A stretch of DNA of 64,000 bases, from contig NC_046358.1 of the NCBI RefSeq assembly GCF_004027225.2, positions 68,963,028 to 69,027,027 on the forward strand. Direction: 5' to 3'. Position 1 is the first letter of the stretch. The number at the start of each line of letters is the position of its first letter. The notes under the pieces are model-generated. The model was given only the letters and a program-made list of their open reading frames with translations. It had not been told where the DNA came from and searched no databases. Of the stretch, positions 11,803-23,500 are shown piece by piece. Source of the stretch: Strigops habroptila. Lineage: Eukaryota > Chordata > Aves > Psittaciformes > Psittacidae. Both the position numbers and the translations under genes were made by a program.

Positions 11803-14703
11803 GGAGGAGGAGTATTATTAGAAAACTTCAAACATGTATCCCATGTTTGAATTTTCTCTAATAAGCAAAGACTCAGCAGCATTTTAGCTTCTACCTGCGA
11901 GTACTACAACAGCAGATGAGAAAATAAATGTGTTGTACACTTTACCAGCAACTCTAAGAGAAATAGGATATTTGTCTTTGGCCAGTGCTCTTCATCCTCC
12001 ATGAGGCTCAGACTCCAACTTAGCATTAGGCAGTGCCTGAGCCAGCTGGTGTCTGAGGCTCGGGGTCACATCAGAATGTAGTCACCAGCGTGGCCAATGT
12101 AGCCACCACCCCTAGCCTGTGTGCTCCCATTCACGCTTCAGAATGTATGAACACCACCACGGGCCAGAGGCTGCTCACTGCATGCTCCATGAGGGACAGG
12201 GAGTTCAGGTTCACAAGCTGTGTGGATTACACAAAGCCCAGCGCTCTGCTTCTACCTGCAGCAAACAGCAGAAGCACAGGACACAGTATGCACCCAAACA
12301 AATGACCTTCTTCCCTGGAGCTCATATCTTTGCATTTAATTCCTGTTGGTGTTTTCTTTTTTCCATGAGTTTTCCTAATGGCTTCTTCTTTTTTTTTTCT
12401 TTTGCTTTTAACCTATGCAACCTTTGGCATCTGCAGCCTCCAGCAGTGATGGGCCCGGAGGTCACCTCCATCCCTGGGTGCAGACACGTAGAGCATCAAG
12501 TGCTCATGCAGATCTCCCAGCGACAGTCTCTAGCAGGATTGTTGAAGTCTTTCCAGCATAGCAAAAGCACTGTGTGAAGCAGCAGCTCACTCTGAGGGGG
12601 TCTGGTGTGCTGGGGCTCTCCCAGACACAGCTGCAGTATCTGCCTTTGCAAGCAGCTGTGCAGTGCAGGAGGGTTTCTCCTGCCATCAAGAGGGAAGCAG
12701 CCCAGAGGCACTGATGTCTGGATGAGCATGGCCTGTGTGAGAACTCTGATGGGTTACTGCAGGTGTTCCAGAAGTCTGTCCAACACTATCCTGGGCCCCC
12801 ATGCATGAGTCCTCAGCAGGAGAAGGCCTGGTCCATGGGCGGGTGCTCGTTGTCCCACAGGAACTTCTCTCCACCCTTCCACTGGAACCCATGCTGTTCT
12901 AGTGTTCATGGTCAGGGATAAAAGAGGAAGGACCCCTCAGGTTCTCATTTGGCTGCATTTTCCCAGACTGTAAATCAGGTAGTGAGAAGCCTGGAGGGCA
13001 GAGCAGCCCCATAAATACCACAGAATTACAGGGACCCTCTACAAGCAAAGGGGCAAGGCCCTTCTCTTGGCTGGCAGCTCCAAGGGACTTTGCTTTCATT
13101 TGGTTTGAACTGAGACCTCAGTTTGGGCTCAGGATCTTGAAGATGTGCTAATGTGATGATCCTTAACACATTCACTCCTCCGGCAGGGCATCAATCCATT
13201 GCTTCCTCTGTGGCAAGCTACTGGCCTGGTTTTATGGGGACCTGCATGTATTAAATGCATCATTTTCTACCGGGACATGGGAGGAAAGACGCTGTTGTTA
13301 CTGCAGCACGTCAAGAGAACCCCTGTCAGAGTAACACAGCCGCCAGAGGCAGAACACTCCTGCACATGGTGTTCACAGGGGCTGTGTGATGAATTGCTGC
13401 AGATGGTTTCCAAACCCCCTGGCCAAATCTCCCGATTCCTGGCCTTCCCTGTCCCCGGTCTCACTACAGTGCACAGTTCCCCTTGCCTAAACACTGTTTT
13501 CCCCCCACATGACATTACCTCACTTCCTTCCACCCACATGGCCAAGTGGGATCCCTGGAGAGCCGTACCGGATCTGCACAGACTGGGCAGCAATCACCCA
13601 CTCCACAGGCCAGAGCTCTGGCCTCTGCAGTTGGTGGGATGACCCATGGGACAGCAGATCCTCTCTCCCTGCTCTCTGCTGCTCTGTGCTCCAGCACCGA
13701 AGTCAGAGCTTCTGCACAGCGCTCATCCCACCTGCTCGTGTGAGTGTGGTCCTGGTGAGGGACCTGCAGCTGCTTCACAGGACATCCAGTGCAAGTGCTG
13801 CTGGAGCCTCAGGGTACACACAGCACAGAAATCCAGCTGCCAGAGCCCTGGATTCTACACATCAGGGAACCCCCTAACCCAAAGTCCAAGCTGGTGTATG
13901 GACACTTAGGCCTCAGGAGACCATGTTTGGAAAGACCTTCCCTTTTCTGTGTGGACCTCCCTACCTCAGCTGTATTCTTTTCCAACTTGGATACATGCTG
14001 TCACCCCATCTGTTTCATGGTTTCACACACGTAAGACTTTTCATCCTCCCTGTTTTGTTTTAATGGGGGCCGATGGAATGTAACTTCCAGTTCAGGAAGA
14101 GGGTGAGGATACAGAGCAGAGTATTTTCCTATAAGAGTGTCCCTGCTGTCAGCATCTTTCACCTTCTCAGTTTTACAAAGCTGATGCTTGTCCTGGTGTT
14201 ACAAACTCATGTCTCCTGTGACCTGCAGCTTGGGAATCTGCCCACTGGCTGCAGGCAGCCACAGCACCCACTGGGTGCCCCAGCAAGGTGTGCTTGCCCC
14301 CTGCACACTGACACCCTTCACTTGTGCCACAGACATCCTCTCTCTGGGACGTGTCACATCCCCTTCCTTCCCCATCTTGCTGATAGCCATGTGAATTCTA
14401 CAGGGATTTTGGCTGCAGCAAGATACAGGGTCTGGGAATCTATTTATAACTTGTGTTTCTCACAGATTCATTTCCTGGAATCTTTGCTCCAAAGAAATGA
14501 CAAGAGCTGAAAAAGGATCTTTGGATATTTATGTATTTTTTTCCAGCAGTATAGCAACATCCTCAGGCTTACATTTGGAAACACTGGGAGGTTTTCCTCC
14601 CCCTTAGCTCAAACAAGAATGGTTTGGGAGAGTGTGAATCAGTTCCTCAGTCTTTAAGGTACCTCCACAGAACCTGAAGAGTTTGTACAGGATGTTACCC
14701 TTG

Positions 14704-14765
14704 TGTATATAAGGAGGATTTTCCTATGTCAGCTCAGCAGGCAGCACACAGGAGGAGCAGAGCTT
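14704..14765 (+). promoter_or_regulatory. Possible TATA-type promoter
   Basis: GTGTATATAAGGAGG at about 14704 is a near-ideal TATA box with a GC-containing flank. About 30 bp downstream lies a purine-rich stretch (CAGCACACAGGAGGAGCAGAG) that could contain a start site. No coding exon follows clearly, so it could drive a non-coding transcript or be chance. Confidence 0.25.
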
Positions 14766-16000
14766 CTGCAACAGAGTAAAGAAAGTGTGAGAAGGTTTAT
14801 TAGTGAAGTTTATCTCCTGCTTCTTATTTTTGTCTTCTTGGTGTTCATCAAAATGTGATGTCTACTTGCGTTCTACCCTAGGAAGTCCTGCCCATGATGG
14901 GCAGGGTTCTCAGAGAGCGTTAGGCACCAGCAAGAGATCCAAGTGCCTGCACAGCTATTTTTATTAGCCTCAGGTACTTGACAGCTGGGCTCTCAGTAAA
15001 AGAAGAAATATGGATTGTAGAATATCACCTGGCACCTGTCAGTGTAAGCAATGAGTGCTGACACTGTAACTTCCCAAAATGCCTCATCACTGCAGGCACC
15101 AAGAATAACTGGTGGCAGAGCTGTGGCTACCAGCACTGCCACTTGTACATTGCACAAGTATTTTAACCTACATATCTTTTGTTAAATAAATCTTTAAGTA
15201 GTGATTTGCACCAGTTTAAATGTTATTTATCATCTGGGCCATGTCGTGGTACCCAGCATTTTCCCAGCAAGCACTGAATTAGAACCATAGTTCAGACTCT
15301 GTCAGCTTAAAATCTAGTCCCTGGCATAAACATCTCCTGTGCCAGCTGTGCCACATCAGGTCTGGGTCAGGGCTCACTGCCACATGGACACAACATGGCT
15401 CTTTGCTGCATTTACCTCTTTGAGCATGAGCTGCTGTCAATGGAAAGAATCAGATACAAATATCTCAGATTTTTTCCTCAGCTGGGTTTGCCAGGTGATC
15501 CACTGAAAAGCCAAACACCCACAGGAGAAGGGATGAGCTGATGTACCCAGTGACTGCCCTGTTGCCAGACTCCCCAGAAGGGGAGGCAGCAGAAGCGCAT
15601 GGCCAAGGTGTGGATGGAGCAGAGCAGGGCTGGTGCTGCAGGGAGGGAGCTCTCACAGCAACTGGGCTGTTATGTGGATGGAGCCCTGCTTCGAGCCCAA
15701 GCGTCAACAGCAGGGTGGGTTTATCTTGGTCAGAAAGTTTCTGCTCTCCACATGCGAATTGTCACCTCAGCCCAGCTCTTGCACCATCGTTTCGCTCCAC
15801 AGCACTTGCTGCAGATGGAAGGGACGGACAGTTACAGCCTTGCCCTCTTCACCTCCTAATTCTGGCGTGGCAGCAGCACTTGCCTAACCTTGCTCTTGAC
15901 TCAGAGGCAACACGCAAATGGTCATCTGTCCTTCTTCTTCCCAGTGAGTGCAAAGTAATGACAAAGGGTCTGCATTAAAGCTTCCTTGTCCAGCAGTAGG
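14766..16000. other. Intergenic stretch, nothing recognised
   Basis: Several overlapping frames near 15.5-16.0 kb lack splice support or recognisable motifs. Confidence 0.5.
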
Positions 16001-16001
16001 A

Positions 16002-16104
16002 ATAGAATCACAGAATCACAGAATCAACTAGATTGGAAAAGACCTTTAAGATCAAGTCCAACCATTACCCCAGGACTGCCAAGACTACCACTAAACCAGT
16101 GGCT
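16002..16104 (-). mobile_element. CR1 LINE 3' fragment, diverged subfamily
   Basis: Repeated inverted tail units (AGAATCACAGAATCACAG) precede AACTAGATTGGAAAAGACC and CTACCACTAAACCA. This marks the same older subfamily as at 3.9 and 50.0 kb. Confidence 0.92.
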
Positions 16105-16600
16105 TAGTGGAATGTTAGTGCCTGCACAAAGCCAGAAGATCAGGAGGGTTCATCTCAAACACGAAGGGATTCTTGGGTTTCAGGGCTGTTCCTTGTTTAA
16201 CACTTCTAAACCCCAGAACCTTGATGCGAAAGCTAGCAGGATCAGTAGCACTGCTCCAATGGGCTGCAAGCCACAGGTGACTGTCCTGCATTACAGCAGG
16301 ATTACAGGAGTCTGATCCCCTTTTTGGCTGTTTAGAATTGCTTAAATGTCAACAGCAGCCAGGTAGGTGCCTGACAGATCTCTAATTCTGCACCACATAG
16401 GCTGTGTTCTTCCAGAGATGCTGGCAGCAGCAGCAGCACTTGGCCCTCTGCTGAGGTACAGTAAAACTGCATCATCTCCAGCAGAAAAGGATGCTGAGAA
16501 GGACTTTTAAATCTCATCAGAAAACCACAATAAATCTGCCAAAATGCAGCAAACACAGAAAGCTCCTCACGCACTTGCAGTCGAGATGAAGCAATCTATT

Positions 16601-17240
16601 CACAGAATCATAGAATCCCAGACTGGTTTGGGTTAGAAGGGACCTTAAAGCTCAACCAGTTCCAACCCCCTGCCACGGGCAGGGACACCTTCCACTGGAC
16701 CAGGTTGCTCCAAGCCCCATCCAGCCTGACCTTGAACATTGCCAGGGATGGGACAGCCACAGCTTCTCTGGGCAACCTGTGCCAGCGCCTCACCACCCTC
16801 ACAGGGAAGAACTTCTGCCTAAGAGCTCATCTCAGTCTCCCCTCTGCCACGTTAAAGCCATTCCCCCTTGGCCTGTCCCTACAGGCCCTTGTCCAAAGCC
16901 CCTCTCCAGCTTTCTTGCAGCCCCTTCAGGCACTGGGAGCTGCTCTAAGGTCTCCCCTTAAGGAGCCTTCTCTTCTCCAGGCTGAAGAAGCCCAGCTCTC
17001 TCAGCCTGGCTCCAGAGCAGAGCTGCTCCAGCCCTCACAGCATCTCCATGGCTTCCTCTGGACTCTCCATGTGCAGGACCTTGCTCTTGGCCTGGTTGAA
17101 CTCCATGAGGTTCACACGGTCCCCCCTTTCCAGCCTGTCCAGGTCCTTCTGGATCCCATCCCTTCCCTCCCGCCATCGACCACACCACACAGCTCCGTGT
17201 CATCACGGCTGAACGGAAGCTGAAAACCCAAACTTGCTGA
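16601..17240 (-). mobile_element. CR1 LINE, about 640 bp, beside the TEDC2 promoter
   Basis: An inverted copy starts at CACAGAATCATAGAATCCC and stays recognisable to about AACTTGCTGA at 17240, where the GC-rich TEDC2 promoter begins. Its 5' truncation point therefore lies about 300 bp upstream of the TEDC2 start codon, so it bounds the core promoter. Confidence 0.93.
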
Positions 17241-17539
17241 AGCCGCCTGAGAGAAAAACGTCTTCCGCGGGGGAAGCGGTGCCTGGGGCACCCCCAGCAC
17301 CCGGCCGAGCGCCCCTGTTCAGGGTCATGAACCCGCAGAGCCTGGGCCTCCGGCAAACCGCGGCTACCGGGGCCCTCCCGCCCCTCTACTCACAACCCTC
17401 CCGGCCCCGCAGGTCCTGGCAGGGCGATAAGGACCGCGGCTGTCGGCGCTGAGTTTAGTGGGTGTCGCGGCGACGGCAACGTGTAGAGCTGCCAGGACCG
17501 AACCGAACGGAGCCGGAGCAGAGCGGGCGGACGTGGCCC

Positions 17540-17565
17540 ATGCTGCCTGCGGCTTGCGGCCGGCG
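17540..17565 (+). CDS. TEDC2: TEDC2 coding exon 1
   Basis: The start was chosen because it gives MLPAACGRR, nearly the human N terminus, and because the exon ends at a GTGAGA donor. The exon holds eight codons and two bases. Confidence 0.88.
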
Positions 17566-20500
17566 GTGAGAGCGGGACCGGGCAGCGGGAGCGGGGCCGG
17601 GCAGAGGGGAGCGGGGCCGGGCGGGCCGCTGACGGCGCTGGGCCCTGTAGGTCGGCGGCGGCGCTGTTGGCGGCGCTGGGCAAAGGCGCGGAGCGGCGGC
17701 GGGAGCTGGAGCAGCGGGCGGCGCGTAGCTGGGCCCTCCTGCGATGCTGGTGAGTGCGGCCGGGCCGGGCCCAGCTCTCGCCCCGCGGGCTCCCTCGGCG
17801 GCCCTGCTTCGAGTCCGGGGTCCGTGGTGCCGGCGGGGCGGACGTTTGTGTTCCCCCGCCGTGTGCTCCCGCCGAGGAAGCCGAGCCCGTCGGTGCCCAG
17901 CAATGCTGGCCCTTTTGCTGTGTTTCTCCCCGCCCAGGAGCAGTAAGGAAGAGGAGCAGTTGCAGCCAGAGGCCGGCTCCAGCAATGGACAAGGTGAGTG
18001 CTTCCCTCTCGGCCTGGTGTCTCGTCATGTCACATTGGCCCTAGGCCTGGCCAGGGTTGAGCCAGCTTCAGTGTTGGACGTCCTTCCAGTGCTCTGATTC
18101 GACTGGAATCACCCCCTCTACCTTTGTCCTCCCACTTTCCCCCTTGGTGTTACCTTGGAGCTGTGCTGCAGTAACCAAGGCCAGTGACGAAGTGTCTGTG
18201 GGCCTGACCAATATATGGTGTCTGTCGCTGGTTGATGAAGGGGAGGTTGACTCTGGAGAACTCTATCCTCCTATCACTCACAGCCATCCTGGGTCTTCAA
18301 GGCAAGCCTGGCTGCATCCTTTGTGTAGTTGCTGGTCAAAATACCCACCGCGCCATTCAGCGGGTGGCATTTAAAAGAACAATCTAGTGTTGAGACAAAT
18401 GGGGAAGATCCAGGTTTGGACCTTCTGATACATCTTCTCCTCTTGCAGAGAACAAGCCTTCACCCAAGGAGCTGGAGGAGCTGGAACTGCTGAACAGAGC
18501 CTTAGAGAAGGTGTTGAAAGTCAGGAAAAGCATCTTGAAAACTCCATTAGAGGCCCAGGGAGCTACAGGAGAGAAATCTGCGGGTGAGGGACCTGCTCCC
18601 AAGAATGCTGAAAAGCAGCAAGTGCCTGTACCTGTTGAGGATGTTCCCATGAGCACAAAGGTGAGAGCTGTAAGCAAAAGGCCTGCCTCCTTGAAGAAGC
18701 CCTCTCCATACCAGCTAAAAGCACCTTATAGGACTGACCCAGAGGTGAAAAAATTGCAGAGGAAAGCCTTGTCCAGATGTGTTTCTCGAGGTCCCAGGAC
18801 AGCTGGGAAGAGCTCCTCAAAAGGGGTGGTTTGCAAACAAAGAAGGAGTCCTACAAGAGCAGTGAGTGCCAGTGACAGAGAGGTCTGTGCTCCAGCTGAA
18901 CCCCAAAAGGCACCTGGCTCATCCAGATCGGCCCTGAATGCGCAGCAAAGCTTTTCTATAGAGGATTCAGTTGGGGAAAAGAACTCTGTAGCTGCTGGCA
19001 GGCAGTTACTTGACGCAGGGAAGAAAAGTTGTGGGTTCCTGGGAGAGTCCAGCAAAAAGGAGAATCCTACAGCTGAAGGAGCATTGGGAAGGAGCACCTC
19101 ACCTCGGAGAGTCACTCTGCAGGAAAAGGGGTAAGTGCTGAGAGATGGGCACCTCTGTCTTGTTCTGCTCAACACTGACTAGCACATCTGCAAAGCCTGG
19201 TCTCTCCTGCTGCTCTGTAGGCCCCTTGGTTTCACTGCTCCCTCTCAGATCCTCCTCAAGAGGAAGGATCCTCTACAATTTAAAAGCCTTTATTGTGATT
19301 GAGTAAGTGTTTTTGTTTTAAGGGCTTACTTTTGGATGGCTGGGACTCTGAACGTCTTTAATTAAGACTTTTTGATATTTCATAGCCCCTTATGATTGTT
19401 TTGGAAAGCTGCCTCTGTAGAGCTTTCTCAAGCCTTAGTTCTCCTCTGAGTGCACTTTCTATTGTAGCTTAGTGATTTTTTTTAAGTATTTTTTTTCCTT
19501 TTTTGCACAATGATAGTACATAATGCAAGTATTTTCTCTCTTTCTATCATATGCCCAGTGCTGTTTGAAGAGATAGCATCTGGGTTTAATACTGTCCCCT
19601 TTAACCTGTAAGATACTGCCTGTGTAACTACACAAATCAGTATTGACTGGAATGCAGTTGTTTCAAGTGTTTGGTGTAGGAAGAATGATGGATGTGACCG
19701 AGATACTCGGTAACAGTGGAAAAGTGGCAAAAGAATACTTGGAAGATTTGTCTTGCATTCAGACCAATCTGTCTCTGTTGAAATAATTTCTGTGTTCTGT
19801 CTACTCTTTGCTTTAAACAAAAGTGAAGTTCAGATCTGATACATGTCTGTCCCTGGAAGATTTTGAGGAATAGCTCTCAGCTGCCACAACCCAACTCTTG
19901 TGTTTGTGCAGGGAGGGAATTATCATTGTTCATGTGATGTTGGAACAGACACGGGGTGCTGAGCGACAGTTGCTGGGGGAACAAGAATCTGGATTCAAAT
20001 GTTTATTCACTTAGTCCCAACTGTGGTCTTCTGTTCAGAGTCTGCACATGACTGTAGCTATAACTGCCAACCCACATCTTTTTTCAATAATGAGTTAGGG
20101 ATTGGCCTGCTTTGGGATTAAGATGCATATTCCCTGTGGAAGCTGAAATATCCCTTTCCCATTTCTTTGAGTGTGATGTAGTCCTAAGCAAAGCTGCCTT
20201 GTGTCAGGTCAGTCAGACCTGAGTCTGTATAGCAGCAGACAGTCTGTATGGATCAGCTTCCCTTAATGAGCAACTTGTGCCAGTGTTTCACCACCCTCAC
20301 AGTAAAGAATTTCCTAATATCTCATCTAAATCTATCCTCTTTCAGTTTAAAGCCATTCCCCCTTGTCCTATCCCTACATGCCGTCATAAAAAGTCCCTCT
20401 CCAGGTTTCTTGTAGGCCCCCTTTAGGCACTGGAAGGCTGCTATAATAAGGTCTCCCTGGAGCCTTCTCTTCTCCAGGCTGAACCACCCCAACTCTCTCA

Positions 20501-23500
20501 GCCTGCCATCATAGCACAGGTTTTCCATCCTGATGATTTTTTTTTAAACAGTACTTGTCCCAGTACAGACCCCTGAGGGACACCACTCATCACTGATCGC
20601 CATCTGAATGTTGAACCATTGACCACTACCCTCTGGATGTGACCATCCAACCAATTCCTCATTTGTCAAACAGTCCATCCACCAAATCCGTCTCTCCAGT
20701 TTAGAGAAAAGGCTGTTGTGGTGGACTCTGTCGAAGGCCTTACAGATAGATGACAACCTGTTGGATAGATTCAACAGGTTACCACCAAGATACACTATTG
20801 TTCAAAGCACACTCTGAGATATGTTTCCCTATCCATGAATTCATGAAAAAAAATAAAGGCTTGTTTTAACAGGACTCATGAATTTGTGATTCTCTCTCAG
20901 ATGCTGCCATGAAACAAAATTTAAACAGTCTGTGAAGCGACCAGTGCCTGCGCTTCCATGCCCATATGCTCCAGACGTCAAAAGTGCGTAATAGGCTGAA
21001 GAGCATACTCCCATCCCTGGCAACATTCAAAGTCAGGTTGAATGGGGCAACCTGAAGATGTTCCTGCTCATTGCAGGTGGGGTTGGACTAGATGATCTTT
21101 AAAGGTCCCTTCTAACCCAAATTATTCTATGATCTCTATGATCAGGTTGTTTCTACATCTGTACTCTGCCTTGCCAGGGCTTTGCTCCCAGCTCCTCACC
21201 TTGGAGGAACCTCTGAGTGCTGGTGCTACGCTGCAGGAGCTCTCCCAGATTGGCTCAATAATGCTTATGGAGGTGAATAAGTGGACTGATCCTCCTTTCT
21301 CCTCCTTCCGTGAGGTCAGCTGAAGGCAGTGATGGATTCCATCTCCATGGTTGCTCATGTCTTCAGTTACAGCTTAAATTAAATTTAGACGAAATGTTAT
21401 TTTCTCTGTTTTGAAGACAAGGTTTGACTGCTCTGCAGCAGTCAGGATTGATGCTTCTCTTGTTTTGCAGGTGCCAGCTGAAGCTGCCCCTTCCCTACAG
21501 GAAAGCCTATTTCAGGAACTCCAGGTAAGCTCAGCCTGAGCAGTCCACAACTACCCCCTGCTTCAGGACAGTGAGGAGGGCTCAAGTGGGAGAGACCTGG
21601 CTGGTTTGTGGGTCACAGGGAGGTACTGATCCCAGTGTGTGGGGCCTGAACCCAGGGCAGGAGAGTGGCCCCATACACCATGTCTTTGCAGGGCTGTTTC
21701 TGAGGATATGTGTGTTCATTTTATTCACTAGAGGTAGTTTTGTTTTCAGAGTGCCGATGCCTATTAATCCCCCAGTGGTAAGAGTACTGGAATGCTTTAA
21801 TCCTGGGTTTAACAGTGCTGCAGAAGTCTCTGCTGGCACTGCATACTTGTTGAAGGCAGGAAACCCTGTGGGATGGGTGCCACTATACCCTGTGCAGTGT
21901 GTTTCCCAGCTGGTTGCTGGCCTGAGCTGCTGTGCTGGGGCAGCTCTCTAGCCTGAAGCATCACGGTTGTGTTTGTTTGAGGTGATTCTTGCTGATGAAC
22001 TCTCTTAAATGGAGCCAATTACGATTTTGCTGCATCAGTGGAATGTGAACTCAAAGCGTATCATCAATTCTGTTGTATTGCCCTACTATGTTTTTATCCC
22101 ATAGGCAACAACAAATCTTCCCTTCCTTTCTTGAGGGGAAAGTCATCAGCATTTCTATACATATATTCTGTAAGTGTGTGCAAAAAGAAGAGCAGACAGG
22201 ACAAATTCTCACCCTAGCTTTTCCCACAGTGATTCCCTAATATTCCTCAAGACTCTCCTCTAATCCTTTTTTGTTTTTTGGACAAAATTTGGCAAGAAGC
22301 ACGACAACAGTGCATCAGTATCCGGGGTGCAAGGCAGACGTTTTGCACCCCTGAAGCCTGGTTTTACACCCATAAAGCCTGATAACTTTCTGCACCAGTG
22401 GTGCAGATGTTTGGGTTTCTGGCAAACCAGTGCTCTAGTCCATTCTCCAGCCTTCTGGAAGGGTTTCTCACCAATGCCTTTGAGAAATTTTGCCATAATT
22501 CAACAGATACCGCATCATGTAATTTGTCCAGATGATAAGTTTAAACCCTCTCTTAAATCTGGCTATAGCTCCTTGTGCTAGCCTCAGGAATTCCACCTCT
22601 TCTTGGGAGCTGTCATTTATCAAACACCAATTTTTTAGTTGCCCTCAGTGAGTTGCAGCGACTTGATTCCCTTAATTTTTGCTTGTAAATTATCCTTTTG
22701 GCATCCTAATCACTCTGGTGTAATTTTACACTCTTCACTATTACTTTCAACTCGGCGACAGATTGAAAATAACCTTTGCTCTGAAGATCCCTTTATAGAG
22801 GGAACACATCTTGCCTGATAACTTCTTTTCTGTTCCTTTAACCTTGCTATTTCTTTGCATAATGTGTTTCTGAAAACTGCCGTTTCTATCGTGATTGAAA
22901 AGATCTATTTGGCTGGAGAGGAGACACACGCTTGGTTTAGACAGTCATGCACTGCATAACTATTTTAAGCTTCCTCATGGTGGTTCTGGCTTGTTGCAGC
23001 AGGTTTTGGGAAGCTGGCTCTTTAAAGCAGTCCTTTACGTATGATGGAGGAGAGATTGAGATGAGCTCTTAGGCAGAAGCTCTTCCCTGTGAGGGTGCTG
23101 AGGCGCTGGCACAGGTTGCCCAGAGAAGCTGTGGCTGCCCCATCCCTGGCAGTGTTCAAGGCCAGGTTGGACACAGGGGCTTGGAGCAACCTGCTCTAGT
23201 GGAAGGTGTCCCTGGTTGTGGCAGGGGGTTGGGACTGGATGAGCTTTAAGGTCCCTCCCAACCCAAACCCATCTGGGATTCTGTGTTTAAGTCTGTAAGT
23301 GAAAAGCACCTCTCTGGTAATGCTATGATTTGTATAATGCTTCTTATCTAAAACCTGGACTCTGATGAAGTCCTGGCCAGCTTACTCGTGATACTGTCCT
23401 CAAACCAGTATGTTTTGCACACCTGTTACTGATGCACTGCTGTCATGCTTCTTGCCAAACGTACCACTTTGTCAAAAATAAAAAAAGGATTAGAGGAGAG

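Larger units (their letters stand above)
9613..14690. other. Intergenic stretch with two CR1 copies
   Basis: Apart from the CR1 pieces at 10.1 and 11.5 kb I see no gene. The reading frames at 12.1-12.6 and 13.2-13.9 kb have no family resemblance. Confidence 0.5.
17250..17830 (+). promoter_or_regulatory. TEDC2: CpG island promoter of TEDC2
   Basis: The island is dense in CG dinucleotides and covers the region upstream of the gene, exon 1, intron 1 and exon 2. There is no TATA box at a suitable distance, as expected for a housekeeping-type ciliary or centriolar gene. A sequence GGCAAC at about 17476 resembles half of an RFX X-box, but I found no matching second half, so RFX control is not claimed. 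Confidence 0.8.

Noticed and set aside
17461-17482. RFX X-box in the TEDC2 promoter
   Set aside because: Only one half-site (GGCAAC) is present. No acceptable partner half was found at spacings of 0-3.
17364-18028. Frames of 176-212 codons opposite TEDC2 exons 1-3
   Set aside because: They are shadows in GC-rich promoter sequence. The true exons on the plus strand are fixed by similarity to human TEDC2.
20544-20795. Possible retroviral polymerase piece
   Set aside because: It joins directly to CR1 3' sequence in the same orientation, and its bases fit the CR1 polymerase. No LTR, gag or env sequence was seen, so it is a LINE relic and not an endogenous retrovirus.
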